Shown: in pieces, positions 10,088 to 19,306 of the stretch
Layout of the letters: every line of letters starts with the position of its first letter
Position numbering within the stretch: position 1 is the stretch's first letter
Origin: Thiogranum sp.
GTDB taxonomy: Bacteria > Pseudomonadota > Gammaproteobacteria > DSM-19610
NCBI GenBank assembly: GCA_030148805.1
Contig: JASBSS010000007.1
Location: 1-64,000 of the forward strand
Length of the DNA stretch: 64,000 bases
Reading direction: 5' to 3'
The notes under the pieces: generated by a model
Told to the model about the DNA's origin: nothing
The model's input: only the letters and a program-made list of their open reading frames with translations
Databases searched by the model: none
Made by a program: the position numbers and the translations under genes

Positions 10088-12592
10088 CTAGAGCGCCTCG
10101 CGCAGACTGCGCGCCGGCGCCTGGTTGAGCGCGCGGCGGGTGCCGAGCCAGCCGGCTGCGCCCACCAGCAGCACGCCGGCGAGCACGCCCCAGGCCACCA
10201 CGGCCGGATCGAAGCGATAGGCGAAGTGGAACACCTGCGCGGCCAGCGCCCAGGCCAGCGCGCTGGCGGCCAGCCCGGCGAGCAGACCGGCCAGTGCGCC
10301 CAGGGTGAGAAACTCGGCCAGCAACCCCCGTAACAACACCCCCCGGCGCGCGCCCAGGGTGCGCAGCAGCGCGCTTTCGTAGCGACGCTCGTCCCGATGG
10401 GTCTGGATGGCGGCGTAGAGCACCGCGACGCCGGCGGCCAGGGTGAACAGGAACAGGAACTCCACGGCCCGCGTCACCTGCCCGATCAACCGGCGCACCC
10501 CGGTGAGCACCGCGTCGATGTCGATCACGGTGACATTGGGAAACTGCTGCACCAGGGCCGCCAGGCGCGGCTTGTCGGCGGCCGCCAGATACAGGCTGGT
10601 GACATAACTGGCCGGTTCGCCCGCGAGCACGCCGGGCGGCACCAGGGTGAAGAAGTTCACATTGAAACTGTCCCAGTCGACCTGGCGCAGGCTGGTGACG
10701 CGAAATTCCCGCACCCGGCCGTTGACCCGGAACCCCACCCGGTCGTGCAGCGCGATGCCCAGCGTCTCGGCCAACCCGGCTTCCAGCGACAACTGCGCCT
10801 GCCCCTGCTCGTCGGGCGACCACCAGCGGCCGGCGACAATGCGGTTGTCGGCCTGAGGGCGCGCGGCCCAGGAGAGATTGAACTCGCGCGTGACCAGGTG
10901 CTTGGCGCGTTCGCCGGCATAGTCGTGGCTACTCACGGGCTTGCCGTTGAGGCTCACCAGGCGGGCGCGCACCATCGGATGCAGCACCGGCCGGGCCACG
11001 CCCTGGTCGGCGAAAAAGGCGCGGATACCGGCCACCTGGTCGGGCTGCACGTTGATGAGGAAATGGTTCGGCGCCTGCGGCGGCAGGCTGCGGCGCCAGT
11101 CGCGCAGCAGATCGTTGCGGACCGTGGACAACAGCAGCAGCACCGTCAGGCCGAGGCCGATGGCCACCAGCTGCACCACACTGGCCCCGGGGCGGCGGGC
11201 GATGTTGGCCAGACCGAAGCGCCAGGCCACGCCGACGCGTCCGCGCAAGCGCCCGAGCAGCAGGATCAACAGGCGCGCGGCCAAGGCCAGCAGCGCGACA
11301 CTGGCGAGCATGCCGGCGAACACGGTGAGCACCAGCCGCGCATCGCCGAGTTGCCAGTACGACAATACGCCCATCGCCACCAGCATGGCGGCGTACAGCG
11401 GCCAGCCGCGCGCGGCGCGCACCGGCACGTCGCGGCGCAACACGCGCAACGGTGGCACCTGGCGCAACGCCAGCAAGGGCGGCAAGGCAAAACCGAGCAA
11501 CAGCAGCAACCCGGTGGCGTACCCCGGCAGCAACGGCTGCCAGGAAGGCGGCGGCAGTGGCACCAGCAGCAGCCGCTCGAGCAACCGGGCGATCAAGGCC
11601 TGCGCGGCCACCCCCAGCAGCACCCCGGCGGTGCTGGCGAGCAGCGCCAGCCAGAGCATCTCCAGGCCGAAGGCGCGCGCGATCCGCCCCTGGGTGGCGC
11701 CCAGACAGCGCAGGATGGCGCTGGTGTCGAAATGGCGCCGGGCGAAGCGCCGCGCCGCGGTGGCCACGGCGACGCCGGCGAGCAGCACGCTGACCAGCGC
11801 GGCCAGGGACAGAAAGCGTTGCGCGCGCTCCAGGGCGCTGCGCAGTTCCGGCCGACCGTCGCGGGCCTGCAGCAGCTTTTCCCCGCCGCGCAGTTGCAGC
11901 GCCAGGTTGGCGCGCGAGGTCTGCACCGCCGCGGCCTCGCCGGCGATCAGCAGGCGATAGTTGACCAGCGCGCCCTGACCCAGCAGGCCCGTGGCCGGCA
12001 GATCGTCGAGATTGATCAGCACCCGCGGGGCGACGCTGAACATGTCGCCGCCCGGGTCCGGTTCCACGCTGAGGATACGGCCGATGCGCAACGGCTGCTC
12101 GCCGAGCTGGAAACTGTCGCCGACCTCGAGACCCAGCGCCTGCAGCAGCCGCGGTTGCACCCAGGCCTCGCCCCGCGGCGGAATGCCCGCGGCCGGTCGG
12201 TCGGGCGCGTAGGCCTGCGGGGCGGTACGCAGCTCGCCGCGCAGCGGATAACCCGGCGACACCGCCTTGACCTCCACCAGCTGCAGCCGCTCGCCAGCCA
12301 GCGCCACGCTGCGCAACTGGCGGATCTGCGCCGTCGCCAACCCTTGCGCGCGCGCCTGCTGCGCGAACGCCGGCGACAGCGGCGCGGCCGAACTCACCAC
12401 CAGATCGGCGGCGATCAGCGCGGCGGCCTGCCGCGCCAGGCCGCGCTCGGCGCGGTCGACGAAAAAACCCACCGCGCTGACGCTGGTCACCGCGATCAGC
12501 AGCGCCACGGCCAGCAGCTGTAATTCGCCGCCGCGCCAGTCGCGCGTCAGCATGCGCCACGACAGCGCCAGACTGGAAGCCGGCCCGCGCAC
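10088..12592 (-). CDS. ybbP: YbbP-like ABC transporter permease (FtsX family)
   Basis: About 834 residues. A large permease with an N-terminal helix (LLAVALLIAVTSVSAVGFFV), an extracytoplasmic MacB-PCD-like region, and two FtsX-type blocks of three or four membrane helices (residues about 255-400 and 700-830). This matches E. coli YbbP (about 804 residues), which works with YbbA in an exporter of unknown substrate and is linked by neighbourhood to the esterase TesA. The GTG at 12592, three bases after the ybbA stop, gives a compact N-terminus; an ATG at 12637 overlapping ybbA is the alternative. It is probably co-transcribed with ybbA. Confidence 0.85.
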   Translation of the reverse strand: MRGPASSLALSWRMLTRDWRGGELQLLAVALLIAVTSVSAVGFFVDRAERGLARQAAALIAADLVVSSAAPLSPAFAQQARAQGLATAQIRQLRSVALAGERLQLVEVKAVSPGYPLRGELRTAPQAYAPDRPAAGIPPRGEAWVQPRLLQALGLEVGDSFQLGEQPLRIGRILSVEPDPGGDMFSVAPRVLINLDDLPATGLLGQGALVNYRLLIAGEAAAVQTSRANLALQLRGGEKLLQARDGRPELRSALERAQRFLSLAALVSVLLAGVAVATAARRFARRHFDTSAILRCLGATQGRIARAFGLEMLWLALLASTAGVLLGVAAQALIARLLERLLLVPLPPPSWQPLLPGYATGLLLLLGFALPPLLALRQVPPLRVLRRDVPVRAARGWPLYAAMLVAMGVLSYWQLGDARLVLTVFAGMLASVALLALAARLLILLLGRLRGRVGVAWRFGLANIARRPGASVVQLVAIGLGLTVLLLLSTVRNDLLRDWRRSLPPQAPNHFLINVQPDQVAGIRAFFADQGVARPVLHPMVRARLVSLNGKPVSSHDYAGERAKHLVTREFNLSWAARPQADNRIVAGRWWSPDEQGQAQLSLEAGLAETLGIALHDRVGFRVNGRVREFRVTSLRQVDWDSFNVNFFTLVPPGVLAGEPASYVTSLYLAAADKPRLAALVQQFPNVTVIDIDAVLTGVRRLIGQVTRAVEFLFLFTLAAGVAVLYAAIQTHRDERRYESALLRTLGARRGVLLRGLLAEFLTLGALAGLLAGLAASALAWALAAQVFHFAYRFDPAVVAWGVLAGVLLVGAAGWLGTRRALNQAPARSLREAL

Positions 12593-12594
12593 GG

Positions 12595-13269
12595 CTAGAC
12601 CAGCTGCCCGGCCTGCAATTGCAGGCGCTGCCCGCAATGCCCGGCCAACGCCTCGTCGTGGGTGGCCATCACCAGGGTCGCGCCCCGGGCCTGGTTGAGC
12701 TCGAACAGCAGCTCGATGACGCGCGCGCCGGTGTGCGGGTCGAGATTGCCGGTGGGTTCGTCGGCGATCAACAACGAGGGGCGCGCGGCGAACGCGCGGG
12801 CGATGGCGCAGCGCTGCTGTTCGCCGCCTGAGAGCTGGTTGGGATAGTGACCGAGGCGCTTTTCCAGCCCCACCCGGGCGAGCAGTTCGCCGGCTTCGCG
12901 CCGCGGCTCGGCGGCGCCGGCCAGCTCCAGCGGCAACATGACGTTCTCCAGCGCGCTCAGGCCCTGCAACAGCTGGAAATTCTGGAACACGAAGCCGATG
13001 CGCTCGGCGCGCAGTTGCGCCCGCCCGTCCTCGTCCAGCGCCTCCAGGTCCTGGCCGTCGATCAACACCCGCCCGCTGCTGGGCCGGTCGAGCCCGGCCA
13101 GGAGGCCGAGCAATGTGGTCTTGCCCGAACCCGAGGCCCCCAGCAAGGCCACCGAGGCGCCCGCGGCGACGACGAAGTTGATATCATCCAGTATCACCAG
13201 CATACCTTCGCCGGTCTCGACCTGCTTGCCCAGGCCGATGGCCTGCACCAGATTGGCGGATGCATCCAT
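12595..13269 (-). CDS. ybbA: YbbA-like ABC transporter ATP-binding protein
   Basis: 224 residues from ATG 13269. Walker A GASGSGKTT, signature LSGGEQQR, Walker B LLIADEPTGNLD and the H-loop MATHDEALA are all present, so it should be an active LolD/MacB-type ATPase. It pairs with the downstream permease. The ATG shares two bases with the ATG of tesA on the opposite strand (CATG at 13267-13270). An AGGAG lies about 11 bases upstream of it, inside tesA. A longer reading from 13344 exists but would run through tesA coding sequence. Confidence 0.9.
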   Translation of the reverse strand: MDASANLVQAIGLGKQVETGEGMLVILDDINFVVAAGASVALLGASGSGKTTLLGLLAGLDRPSSGRVLIDGQDLEALDEDGRAQLRAERIGFVFQNFQLLQGLSALENVMLPLELAGAAEPRREAGELLARVGLEKRLGHYPNQLSGGEQQRCAIARAFAARPSLLIADEPTGNLDPHTGARVIELLFELNQARGATLVMATHDEALAGHCGQRLQLQAGQLV

Positions 13270-13882
13270 GTTACGACGACTCCTGCTCCTAGGACTTTGG
13301 TTCACGCTCGCGGCGGCGACGGCCGCCCCCGCCACGCCGCCCACCCTGCTGGTGCTCGGCGACAGCCTCAGCGCCGCCTACGGCATCGACAGCGACGCCG
13401 GCTGGGTGGCGCTGCTGCGCCAGCGCCTGGCCGCGGACCGGCGCGGCTATCGCGTGGTCAATGCCAGCGTCAGCGGCGACACCACCCGCACCGCGCGCAA
13501 TCGCCTCGGGCCGGCACTGGCACAGTACCAACCTTCGGTGGTGATCGTCGAGCTGGGGGGCAACGACGGCCTGCGCGGCCTGGCCTTCGAGGAGATGGAA
13601 AGCAACCTCGAGGCGATCATCGCCATGAGCCAGCGCCAGGGCGCCAGGGTATTGCTCACCGGGATCCGCCTGCCGCCGAATTACGGGCCGGCGTTCAACA
13701 CCCGCTTCGAGGCGCTGTTCGAGCGCCTGGCGCAAAAATGGCAGGTGGCGCTGGTGCCGCGCCTGCTGGCCTCGATCGACGACCGGCCGGCGCTGATGCA
13801 GGCCGACGGCATCCACCCCAACGCCGCGGCCCAGGCGCGCATCCTGGAAAACGTCTGGCCGCAACTGCAACCCTTGCTGTAG
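13268..13882 (+). CDS. tesA: Arylesterase / acyl-CoA thioesterase I, SGNH hydrolase
   Basis: 204 residues. A cleavable signal peptide (MLRRLLLLGLWFTLAAATAA) indicates a periplasmic enzyme. All SGNH blocks are visible: LVLGDSLSAAYG with the nucleophilic Ser, SVSGDTT with the oxyanion Gly, VVIVELGGNDGLRG with the Asn, and ADGIHPN with the catalytic Asp/His. TesA hydrolyses acyl-CoAs and aryl or lyso esters. It is divergent from ybbA-ybbP, a conserved neighbourhood, and the two start codons overlap, so each gene's promoter must lie within the other's coding region. Confidence 0.93.
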   Translation: MLRRLLLLGLWFTLAAATAAPATPPTLLVLGDSLSAAYGIDSDAGWVALLRQRLAADRRGYRVVNASVSGDTTRTARNRLGPALAQYQPSVVIVELGGNDGLRGLAFEEMESNLEAIIAMSQRQGARVLLTGIRLPPNYGPAFNTRFEALFERLAQKWQVALVPRLLASIDDRPALMQADGIHPNAAAQARILENVWPQLQPLL

Positions 13883-13894
13883 TGCCCGCCGGCC

Positions 13895-15238
13895 TCAGTT
13901 GGTGGCCACTTCGTAGTGGCGGCTGCTGAATTTCTGCCCGAACAGCGCGTAGACCTCGTCGACGGTGCGCGGTTTGCAGGTCTTGGGGTGGAAGATGTCC
14001 TGATTGCTCTGCGCGGCGGCCGGGAAGATATCCACCGCCGGCGCGTCCGGCGTCTTGTCGAGCGCCTCGAGGAAGGAGATGGCACCGTCGGTGCCGAAGA
14101 AGTGGGTGAGGTAGAGATCGGCTTCGGTCGGTTGTCGGTCGAAGGATCGTCGCAGCCGCTGCACGCTGTCCTTGACCGACTCGGCGGCCATCATGGCGGA
14201 AATGCGCGGGTTCTTGCGCAGCGCCATCAGGTGGCGCAAGAGCGCCTTGTCGCGCACCCGTGGCCATTGGTAGCCGTTGCGATCGACGCTGTACTCGATC
14301 TGCCCGGCGTACTCGCCCAGCCCGTATTTGGCGCCGTGGGTCTTGAGCGTGTTCAACCAGGTGCTGCGGGTGAACTGGTACAGGCCGGTGGCCGAGGAGG
14401 CGGCCGCTTCGCTGCGCGGCTCGAAGTTGCTCTCCACCGCCGCGAGTTTCATCAGATAGGAGAACTGCACCCCGGTGCGCACGCTGCTCAGGCGGATGGC
14501 CGCCAGCACGCCCTGGTCGATGCCGAAGGCGGCGGCGTCGGAGCGCGCCAGGTTGGCGTAATTGGTGATGATCGCCGCCAGCGCGCTGCCGGTGGGGCGT
14601 TTTTCCAGACTGGAGAGATACAGAGCGTCGAATTCCTGCAACGCCTGGCGGGTGCGCGGCCCGCTGAAACCGTCGGCCACGCCGATGTCGAAGCCCAGCG
14701 CCAGCAGGCCCTGCTGCTGCTGCTTGACCACCGGGTCGAAGGCCTTGACCGGCGCGCCCTGATCGTCGGCCAGCGGCAACAGCGGCGGGCCCCATTGGCG
14801 TTTGCTGGCGTGGCCGGCACGGGCGAAACGGCTCTTGGGTTTGCGCGTCTCCGGTGGCGGGGTCTGCGTCTCGTCGGTATCGGCGCGGGTGGGCTCGATC
14901 CCGTAGAGATCCTCGCGCTGCGACTCCAGGGCATTGAAGCCGGCGGCGCCGTCGTCGACGGGGCCGTGCAGCGCCGGCACGCTCTGCAGCGTGCTCTGGG
15001 CGTCGTGGTAGAGCAGGATATTGGCCAGCGCGCCGACCGAAAGGATGACGCCGGCGGCGGTGGCGGCACGATAGGAGCGCGCGTCGCCGCGGGCAGTGGC
15101 GCCGCGGCTGGCGCCGGCGGTGGTGGTGAGGCGTTCCAGATGACGCTGCGCGGCGTCGCGCTCGTCGGTGAGGCTGGCCAGTCTCTGCTTGAGTTCACAG
15201 ATCTCAGCCTGATACTGAATTTCGCTTTGTCTGTTCAC
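13895..15238 (-). CDS. Membrane-anchored lytic transglycosylase-like protein with peptidoglycan-binding-like domain
   Basis: 447 residues. A short coiled coil (residues 1-45) precedes one transmembrane segment (TAAGVILSVGALANILLY). A Pro/Lys-rich linker follows, then a peptidoglycan_binding_1-like motif (QQQQGLLALGFDIGVADGFS, then GPRTRQALQEF). The SLT-type catalytic region contains KLAAVESNFEP (probable catalytic Glu), SSATGLYQFTRSTWL and the downstream AAESVKDS helix. It should act on the glycan strands of the cell wall from the inner membrane. The 575-base region upstream is unusual and could carry a structured leader. The family assignment is good; the exact substrate is unknown. Confidence 0.8.
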   Translation of the reverse strand: MNRQSEIQYQAEICELKQRLASLTDERDAAQRHLERLTTTAGASRGATARGDARSYRAATAAGVILSVGALANILLYHDAQSTLQSVPALHGPVDDGAAGFNALESQREDLYGIEPTRADTDETQTPPPETRKPKSRFARAGHASKRQWGPPLLPLADDQGAPVKAFDPVVKQQQQGLLALGFDIGVADGFSGPRTRQALQEFDALYLSSLEKRPTGSALAAIITNYANLARSDAAAFGIDQGVLAAIRLSSVRTGVQFSYLMKLAAVESNFEPRSEAAASSATGLYQFTRSTWLNTLKTHGAKYGLGEYAGQIEYSVDRNGYQWPRVRDKALLRHLMALRKNPRISAMMAAESVKDSVQRLRRSFDRQPTEADLYLTHFFGTDGAISFLEALDKTPDAPAVDIFPAAAQSNQDIFHPKTCKPRTVDEVYALFGQKFSSRHYEVATN

Positions 15239-15626
15239 AACGGCTCGACCCTACGTTGGCAGCTGTGCTGGGGTACAGCACACTCTTGTCTGTGTTACCT
15301 CCCTGCGGCGGAATCCGGTTCCGTCTCCCGTGCCTTGCCCGGTTCCCCTGCGACCAGACAGTCGGCAAGCTGTTCTCGCTTATGGGTGATCCGTTGCAAT
15401 TTCTGTACTGACGCGGGAGATTCTACCGGATATGACCGACTTAGGCTATTTGCGTCGCCGTCTGACGACAATAAAGTGTAAATTTTTCCGGCATTTTTAT
15501 GGATTTTCTTACAGTTTCAAGCAAAACCCCCAAGGTCGGAATGGAAGTGAGGGAAGACGGTTGCAGCAGGTCCCCGGCGATCGGCGACGCCTGCATCCGT
15601 TGGCCGAGTGTTCCGATGGTCACGAA
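15239..15626 (-). promoter_or_regulatory. Long leader region upstream of the transglycosylase, with hairpins
   Basis: This gene-free stretch precedes the transglycosylase start. On the minus strand a purine-rich segment around 15300-15355 contains GGGGAACCGGGCAAGG and GGAGACGGAACCGGATTCCG, which includes the stem CGGAA-CCGGA-TTCCG. Close to the ATG, at about 15262-15282, is a perfect 7-bp hairpin, TGTGCTG-N4/5-CAGCACA. An AT-rich patch at 15465-15500 could hold the promoter. It resembles a structured mRNA leader, but no known riboswitch class could be matched by eye. Confidence 0.35.
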
Positions 15627-15716
15627 CCCGATTGTCGCTGACCCGATTGTCGCTGACCCGATTGTCACGGACCCGATTGTCACGGACCCGGTCGCCGCTG
15701 ATCCGATTACCGCCGG
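15627..15716. repeat. Six imperfect 15-bp tandem repeats
   Basis: The unit is ACCCGATTGTCGCTG, with a variant ending in ACGG. Two copies with GCT are followed by two with ACG and two diverged copies. It is a multiple of three and reads as a pentapeptide repeat (D/N-P-I-V-A/T) on the plus strand. No convincing gene contains it, so it is probably a minisatellite in the spacer between the DUF3014 gene and the transglycosylase leader. The rest of 15717-15814 shows nothing recognisable. Confidence 0.8.
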
Positions 15717-15814
15717 GCGTTCCTCCCGCCGGCGAGCGAAGCAGCGCAGGTGCGGCGATCCCGTTGCCGCCGCGCCGCGGTCAACGTCGCCGGAAGCGCG
15801 CCACCGTCACCGAT

Positions 15815-16840
15815 TCACTCGCCACTGGGCCGGTCGTGGGTCGCCGGCGACGGCGTCGCGGAGGACGAACCGGCGGCTACCGCCTCGCCGTCGGCCTCGC
15901 CGGTCGTCGACGAGCCGGCCGCCGGCGGCTGCGTGGTGCCGGCGGCGGCCGGGTGGGTCAGCAATTGGCGGATTTCGCGCAGTTTGATTTTCAGCCGGGC
16001 GGCGTTTTCCGGCCCGATGCGCAGCAGAACCTTCTGTCCGGCGGTCAGGGCTTCGAGCTCGGGGTCGGCGTACTGGTAGAGCACGTGCGGTCGCACCAGC
16101 CGGATCGGCTCGGTGACCACGGGCGTTTCCAGCAGTTGGTCGATCACATCGACCAGCCGGTCGTTGAAATAGGCCGACGGATAGCCCAGCTCGGCATAGG
16201 CGTTCTGGAACAGCGGGTAGAAATAGCGGTAGACCGCCACCAGCGTGTCGCTGTCCAGACCGGTGAAAATCTTGACATAGGGTGTGTAGCGGGCGTAGTT
16301 GTCGGGGTTCAGATAGAGTTTTTCGGCGTCCCCGTCGTAGATGCGCACCCGCCGCACCACCAGTTGCCCGGGAGCCGGGCGCGCCACGCGGTAGTTGCTG
16401 CGCGGATACTGCTTGCCGGGCAGGTTGTCGATGGTGACCACCAGGCGTCGCACCAGGCGGTCGGTGTAGAACAACCGGCCGAACGAAGGCGCGCTGAACA
16501 ACGCCGGCAAGCGGCCTTTCAGCGCATTGTCGCTGGCGTCGAGCTGCGGCAGGGGTTCGGGGGCGGGCTCAGCCGTGGCGGCCGGTTCGTCCGCGGCCGT
16601 GGGCGCGCTCGGCTCCGGCGCGACTGACGGAACTTCACCGGGCACCGGGGCGTGCGCGGTAGCCGGCGCCGGCGCTTCGATCGGATAGCGGATTTTGGGT
16701 TCGCTGTCGGCCGGTGTGGCGGACTCCGGCGCTTGCGCCTGGGGCAACGTCTCGGCGTCCTCCGGCGGTCGCTGCACATACATGACGGCGGCCACCATCA
16801 CCACCAGCAACAGCGCAACAGCAATTTCGGTTTTGTTCAT
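15815..16840 (-). CDS. DUF3014-family inner-membrane protein
   Basis: 341 residues from ATG 16840. One N-terminal transmembrane segment (TEIAVALLLVVMVAAVMYVQ) is followed by about 80 residues rich in Pro, Ala and Glu. A conserved globular region follows, with LVRRLVVTIDNLPGKQYPR, the YTPYVKIF block, YRYFYPLFQNAYAELGYPS and the DRLVDVIDQLLETP helix. These match the uncharacterised DUF3014 family. It is predicted to face the periplasm. An upstream ATG at 16942 adds 34 residues before the membrane segment and is less likely. Function is unknown. Confidence 0.8.
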   Translation of the reverse strand: MNKTEIAVALLLVVMVAAVMYVQRPPEDAETLPQAQAPESATPADSEPKIRYPIEAPAPATAHAPVPGEVPSVAPEPSAPTAADEPAATAEPAPEPLPQLDASDNALKGRLPALFSAPSFGRLFYTDRLVRRLVVTIDNLPGKQYPRSNYRVARPAPGQLVVRRVRIYDGDAEKLYLNPDNYARYTPYVKIFTGLDSDTLVAVYRYFYPLFQNAYAELGYPSAYFNDRLVDVIDQLLETPVVTEPIRLVRPHVLYQYADPELEALTAGQKVLLRIGPENAARLKIKLREIRQLLTHPAAAGTTQPPAAGSSTTGEADGEAVAAGSSSATPSPATHDRPSGE

Positions 16841-16925
16841 AATGATCTGAGGCCGCGTGATTTTTGCGGGCCGCAGCGCGGCGCCCGGGACAAGCGTAAT
16901 ACAGCCCGCCCCACGGCGGCAACCG

Positions 16926-18416
16926 CTAGCGCCGCCGGGCAAAACCCGCCACCAGCGCCAGCAACGCGCCGCTGAGGATCACCACCGGCCAATTGCCCCA
17001 GCGGACATAGGGGGTAGCGCCGCGACGCGGTTGCACGCTGTGGGTGACGGTGGCTTCCTCGAACTGGGGACTGCGCACCAGGATGCGGCCGGCCTCGTCC
17101 ATGATGGCGGAAATGCCGGTGTTGGTGGCGCGCAGCAGATAGCGCTCGGTTTCGCGCGCGCGCATGCGCGCCATCTCCTCGTGCTGCGGCGGCGCCAGCG
17201 AATCGCCGAACCAGGCGTCGTTGCTGACGTTGATCAGATAGGCCGCCTGCGGCAGCGTGGCGATGAGTTCCTCGCCGAAGGCCACTTCGTAACAGATCGA
17301 GGCGCCCACCGGATAGCCGGCGGCGTGCAGCAGCGGCTGGTGGGCGCCGCCGGCGCTGAAATCGGCCTGCGGCACCGGCAGGAAACTCAGCACCCCCGCC
17401 AGCCAGTCGCGCAGCGGCAGGTATTCGCCGAAGGGCACCAGATGGCGTTTGTAATAGAACTGGCCGGGCGTCTCCAGGCTGATCACCGCGTTGTAGTAAC
17501 GCCAACGCTGGCGGTCCAGCACCGGGATGCCGGTGACCAGGCTGACGCCCTGGGCCTGCAGCTCGCTGCGCAGGGGCGCGAGAAAGTCCACGGCGACCTG
17601 ATCGTAGAAGGCCGGGATGGCGGTCTCCGGCCAGACGATCAGCGCGCTGTCGAGGTGCTCGCGGGTGAGTGCCAGGTAGCGATCGAGGGTGGCGCGCTGC
17701 TGCTCGGGCTGCCACTTCAGCGCCTGCGGGATGTTGCCCTGCACCAGGGTGGCGGTAAACGCCGCGCCCTCGGGTTGCGTCCAGCGATACTGATTCAACG
17801 GCCAGGCGGCGAGCCACAGCGCGGCCAGGGCCGTCAGGGTCAACCAGCGCGCGCGACCGGTAGCCGTGGTCGCCAGGGCCAGCGCGCCGGCGCTGAAAGC
17901 GGTGACCAACCCCACCCCGTAGACACCCGCCAGCGGCGCGAACCCGGCCAGCGGCGTATCGATCTGGCTGTAGCCGAGGTTGAGCCAGGGAAAGCCGGTG
18001 AACAGCCAGGAACGCAGCCACTCCGACAGGGCCCAGGCGGCGGGAAAGGCGATCAGCAGAAACCGGCCAAACCTACGCGGGCGCCAACGCGCCAGTACCC
18101 AGCCCATGAGCGCCGGGAACAGCGCCAGATACATCACCAGCAACAGCATGGTGGCGATCGACAAGGGCAGACTGGCGTTGCCGTACTTGTAGATGCTGAT
18201 GTAGACCCAGGAGACGCCGACCCCGAACTCGCCCAGCCCGAACAGCCAGCCGCGGACGAACGCCTGGCGCGTGGTGGCATGCCACAACAGCAGCGCCAAC
18301 ACCGCCAGGGCGGGAAACGGCAGCAGATACCAGCCGAAGGGTGCCATCCCCAGCGGCACCAGCGCGCCGGCCAGCAGCGCCGCCAGCCAGGGCCAGGAGC
18401 CTAGCGCGGACTTCAT
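16926..18416 (-). CDS. lnt: Apolipoprotein N-acyltransferase
   Basis: 496 residues. The N-terminal half has several membrane helices and the C-terminal half is a nitrilase-like domain. The catalytic triad is visible: Glu in IVWPETAIPAFYD, Lys in YKRHLVPFGEYLPLRDW and Cys in GASICYEVAFGE. Lnt adds the third acyl chain to the N-terminal Cys of lipoproteins at the periplasmic face of the inner membrane. It is the last gene of the miaB-ybeZ-ybeY-corC-lnt run, only four bases after corC. Confidence 0.95.
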   Translation of the reverse strand: MKSALGSWPWLAALLAGALVPLGMAPFGWYLLPFPALAVLALLLWHATTRQAFVRGWLFGLGEFGVGVSWVYISIYKYGNASLPLSIATMLLLVMYLALFPALMGWVLARWRPRRFGRFLLIAFPAAWALSEWLRSWLFTGFPWLNLGYSQIDTPLAGFAPLAGVYGVGLVTAFSAGALALATTATGRARWLTLTALAALWLAAWPLNQYRWTQPEGAAFTATLVQGNIPQALKWQPEQQRATLDRYLALTREHLDSALIVWPETAIPAFYDQVAVDFLAPLRSELQAQGVSLVTGIPVLDRQRWRYYNAVISLETPGQFYYKRHLVPFGEYLPLRDWLAGVLSFLPVPQADFSAGGAHQPLLHAAGYPVGASICYEVAFGEELIATLPQAAYLINVSNDAWFGDSLAPPQHEEMARMRARETERYLLRATNTGISAIMDEAGRILVRSPQFEEATVTHSVQPRRGATPYVRWGNWPVVILSGALLALVAGFARRR

Positions 18417-18420
18417 GCCC

Positions 18421-19296
18421 TCAGGCGTCGATCTGCCGGGCGACAGCGTTGGGGTTGTTCAGCAGGGTCACTTTCATCAGGTGCAGGCGGCGGTTGTCGG
18501 CGCGCACGATCTGAAAACTCATATTGTCGAGCAACACCGTCTCGCCGCGCTTGGGCAGGCGTCCGAGCTGGGCGGTGACCAGGCCACCGATGGTGTCGAA
18601 TTCCTCGTCGCTGAACTGGGTGTTGAAATAGTCGTTGAAGTCCTCGATCGGCGTGAGCGCCTTGACCGCGAAGTTAACATCACTGAACTTGCGGATGAAG
18701 GTGTCTTCGTCGATGTCGTGCTCGTCCTCGATTTCGCCGACGATCTGCTCCAGCACGTCCTCGATGGTGACCATGCCGGCGACACCGCCGTATTCATCGA
18801 CCACGATCGCCATATGGTTGCGGCTGGCGCGAAAATCCTTGAGCAACACGTTGAGGCGCTTGCTCTCGGGCACGAACACCGCCGGGCGCAGGATCTCGCG
18901 AATGGAAAAATGCTCGCTGTCGGGTTTGGAGGAATAGCGCAACAGATCTTTCGCCAGCAGCACGCCGACGACTTCGTCGCGGCTTTCGCCGACCACCGGA
19001 AAGCGCGAGTGGCCCGACTCGATCGCCACCTGCACCAGTTGCTCCGGGCTGGCGTCGCGGCTGACCACCACCATCTGCGAACGGGGGATCATGATGTCGC
19101 GCGCCTGCATGTCGGCGACCTGCAGGACGCCTTCGATCATCGCCTGGGCGTCGGCGTCGAACAGTCCGCGCGACTGGGCCTCGCGCAGCACGTGCACCAG
19201 CTGCTCGCGATCGCGCGGCTCGCCAAGCAGCGCGTGGCTGAGCTTGTCGATCCAGGAACGTTGGGGGGGTTCGTTGTCGGTACGGTCTTCTTTCAT
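18421..19296 (-). CDS. corC: CorC/YbeX-like CBS-domain protein
   Basis: 291 residues with no membrane segment. Two CBS domains occupy residues about 70-190 (IMIPRSQMVVVSRDASPEQL, AKDLLRYSS, and HMAIVVDEYGGVAGMVTIED). A transporter-associated CorC_HlyC domain lies at the C-terminus (DEEFDTIGGLVTAQLGRLPK). The family is implicated in magnesium/cobalt efflux and, through its conserved neighbourhood with ybeY, in ribosome function. It starts ten bases after ybeY. Confidence 0.93.
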   Translation of the reverse strand: MKEDRTDNEPPQRSWIDKLSHALLGEPRDREQLVHVLREAQSRGLFDADAQAMIEGVLQVADMQARDIMIPRSQMVVVSRDASPEQLVQVAIESGHSRFPVVGESRDEVVGVLLAKDLLRYSSKPDSEHFSIREILRPAVFVPESKRLNVLLKDFRASRNHMAIVVDEYGGVAGMVTIEDVLEQIVGEIEDEHDIDEDTFIRKFSDVNFAVKALTPIEDFNDYFNTQFSDEEFDTIGGLVTAQLGRLPKRGETVLLDNMSFQIVRADNRRLHLMKVTLLNNPNAVARQIDA

Positions 19297-19306
19297 GGTT
19301 TTCCTG

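Noticed and set aside
10397-12523. 708-codon open frame antisense to ybbP
   Set aside because: Shadow frame rich in Gln/His/Arg; the permease on the other strand has clear helices and motifs.
15239-15440. c-di-AMP or c-di-GMP riboswitch
   Set aside because: Only a GGGGAACCGG block resembles a known motif; the other conserved segments are absent. Reported only as an unassigned leader.
15499-15987. 162-codon plus-strand frame containing the pentapeptide repeat
   Set aside because: Runs antisense into the DUF3014 gene and becomes Arg-rich noise; kept only as a DNA repeat.
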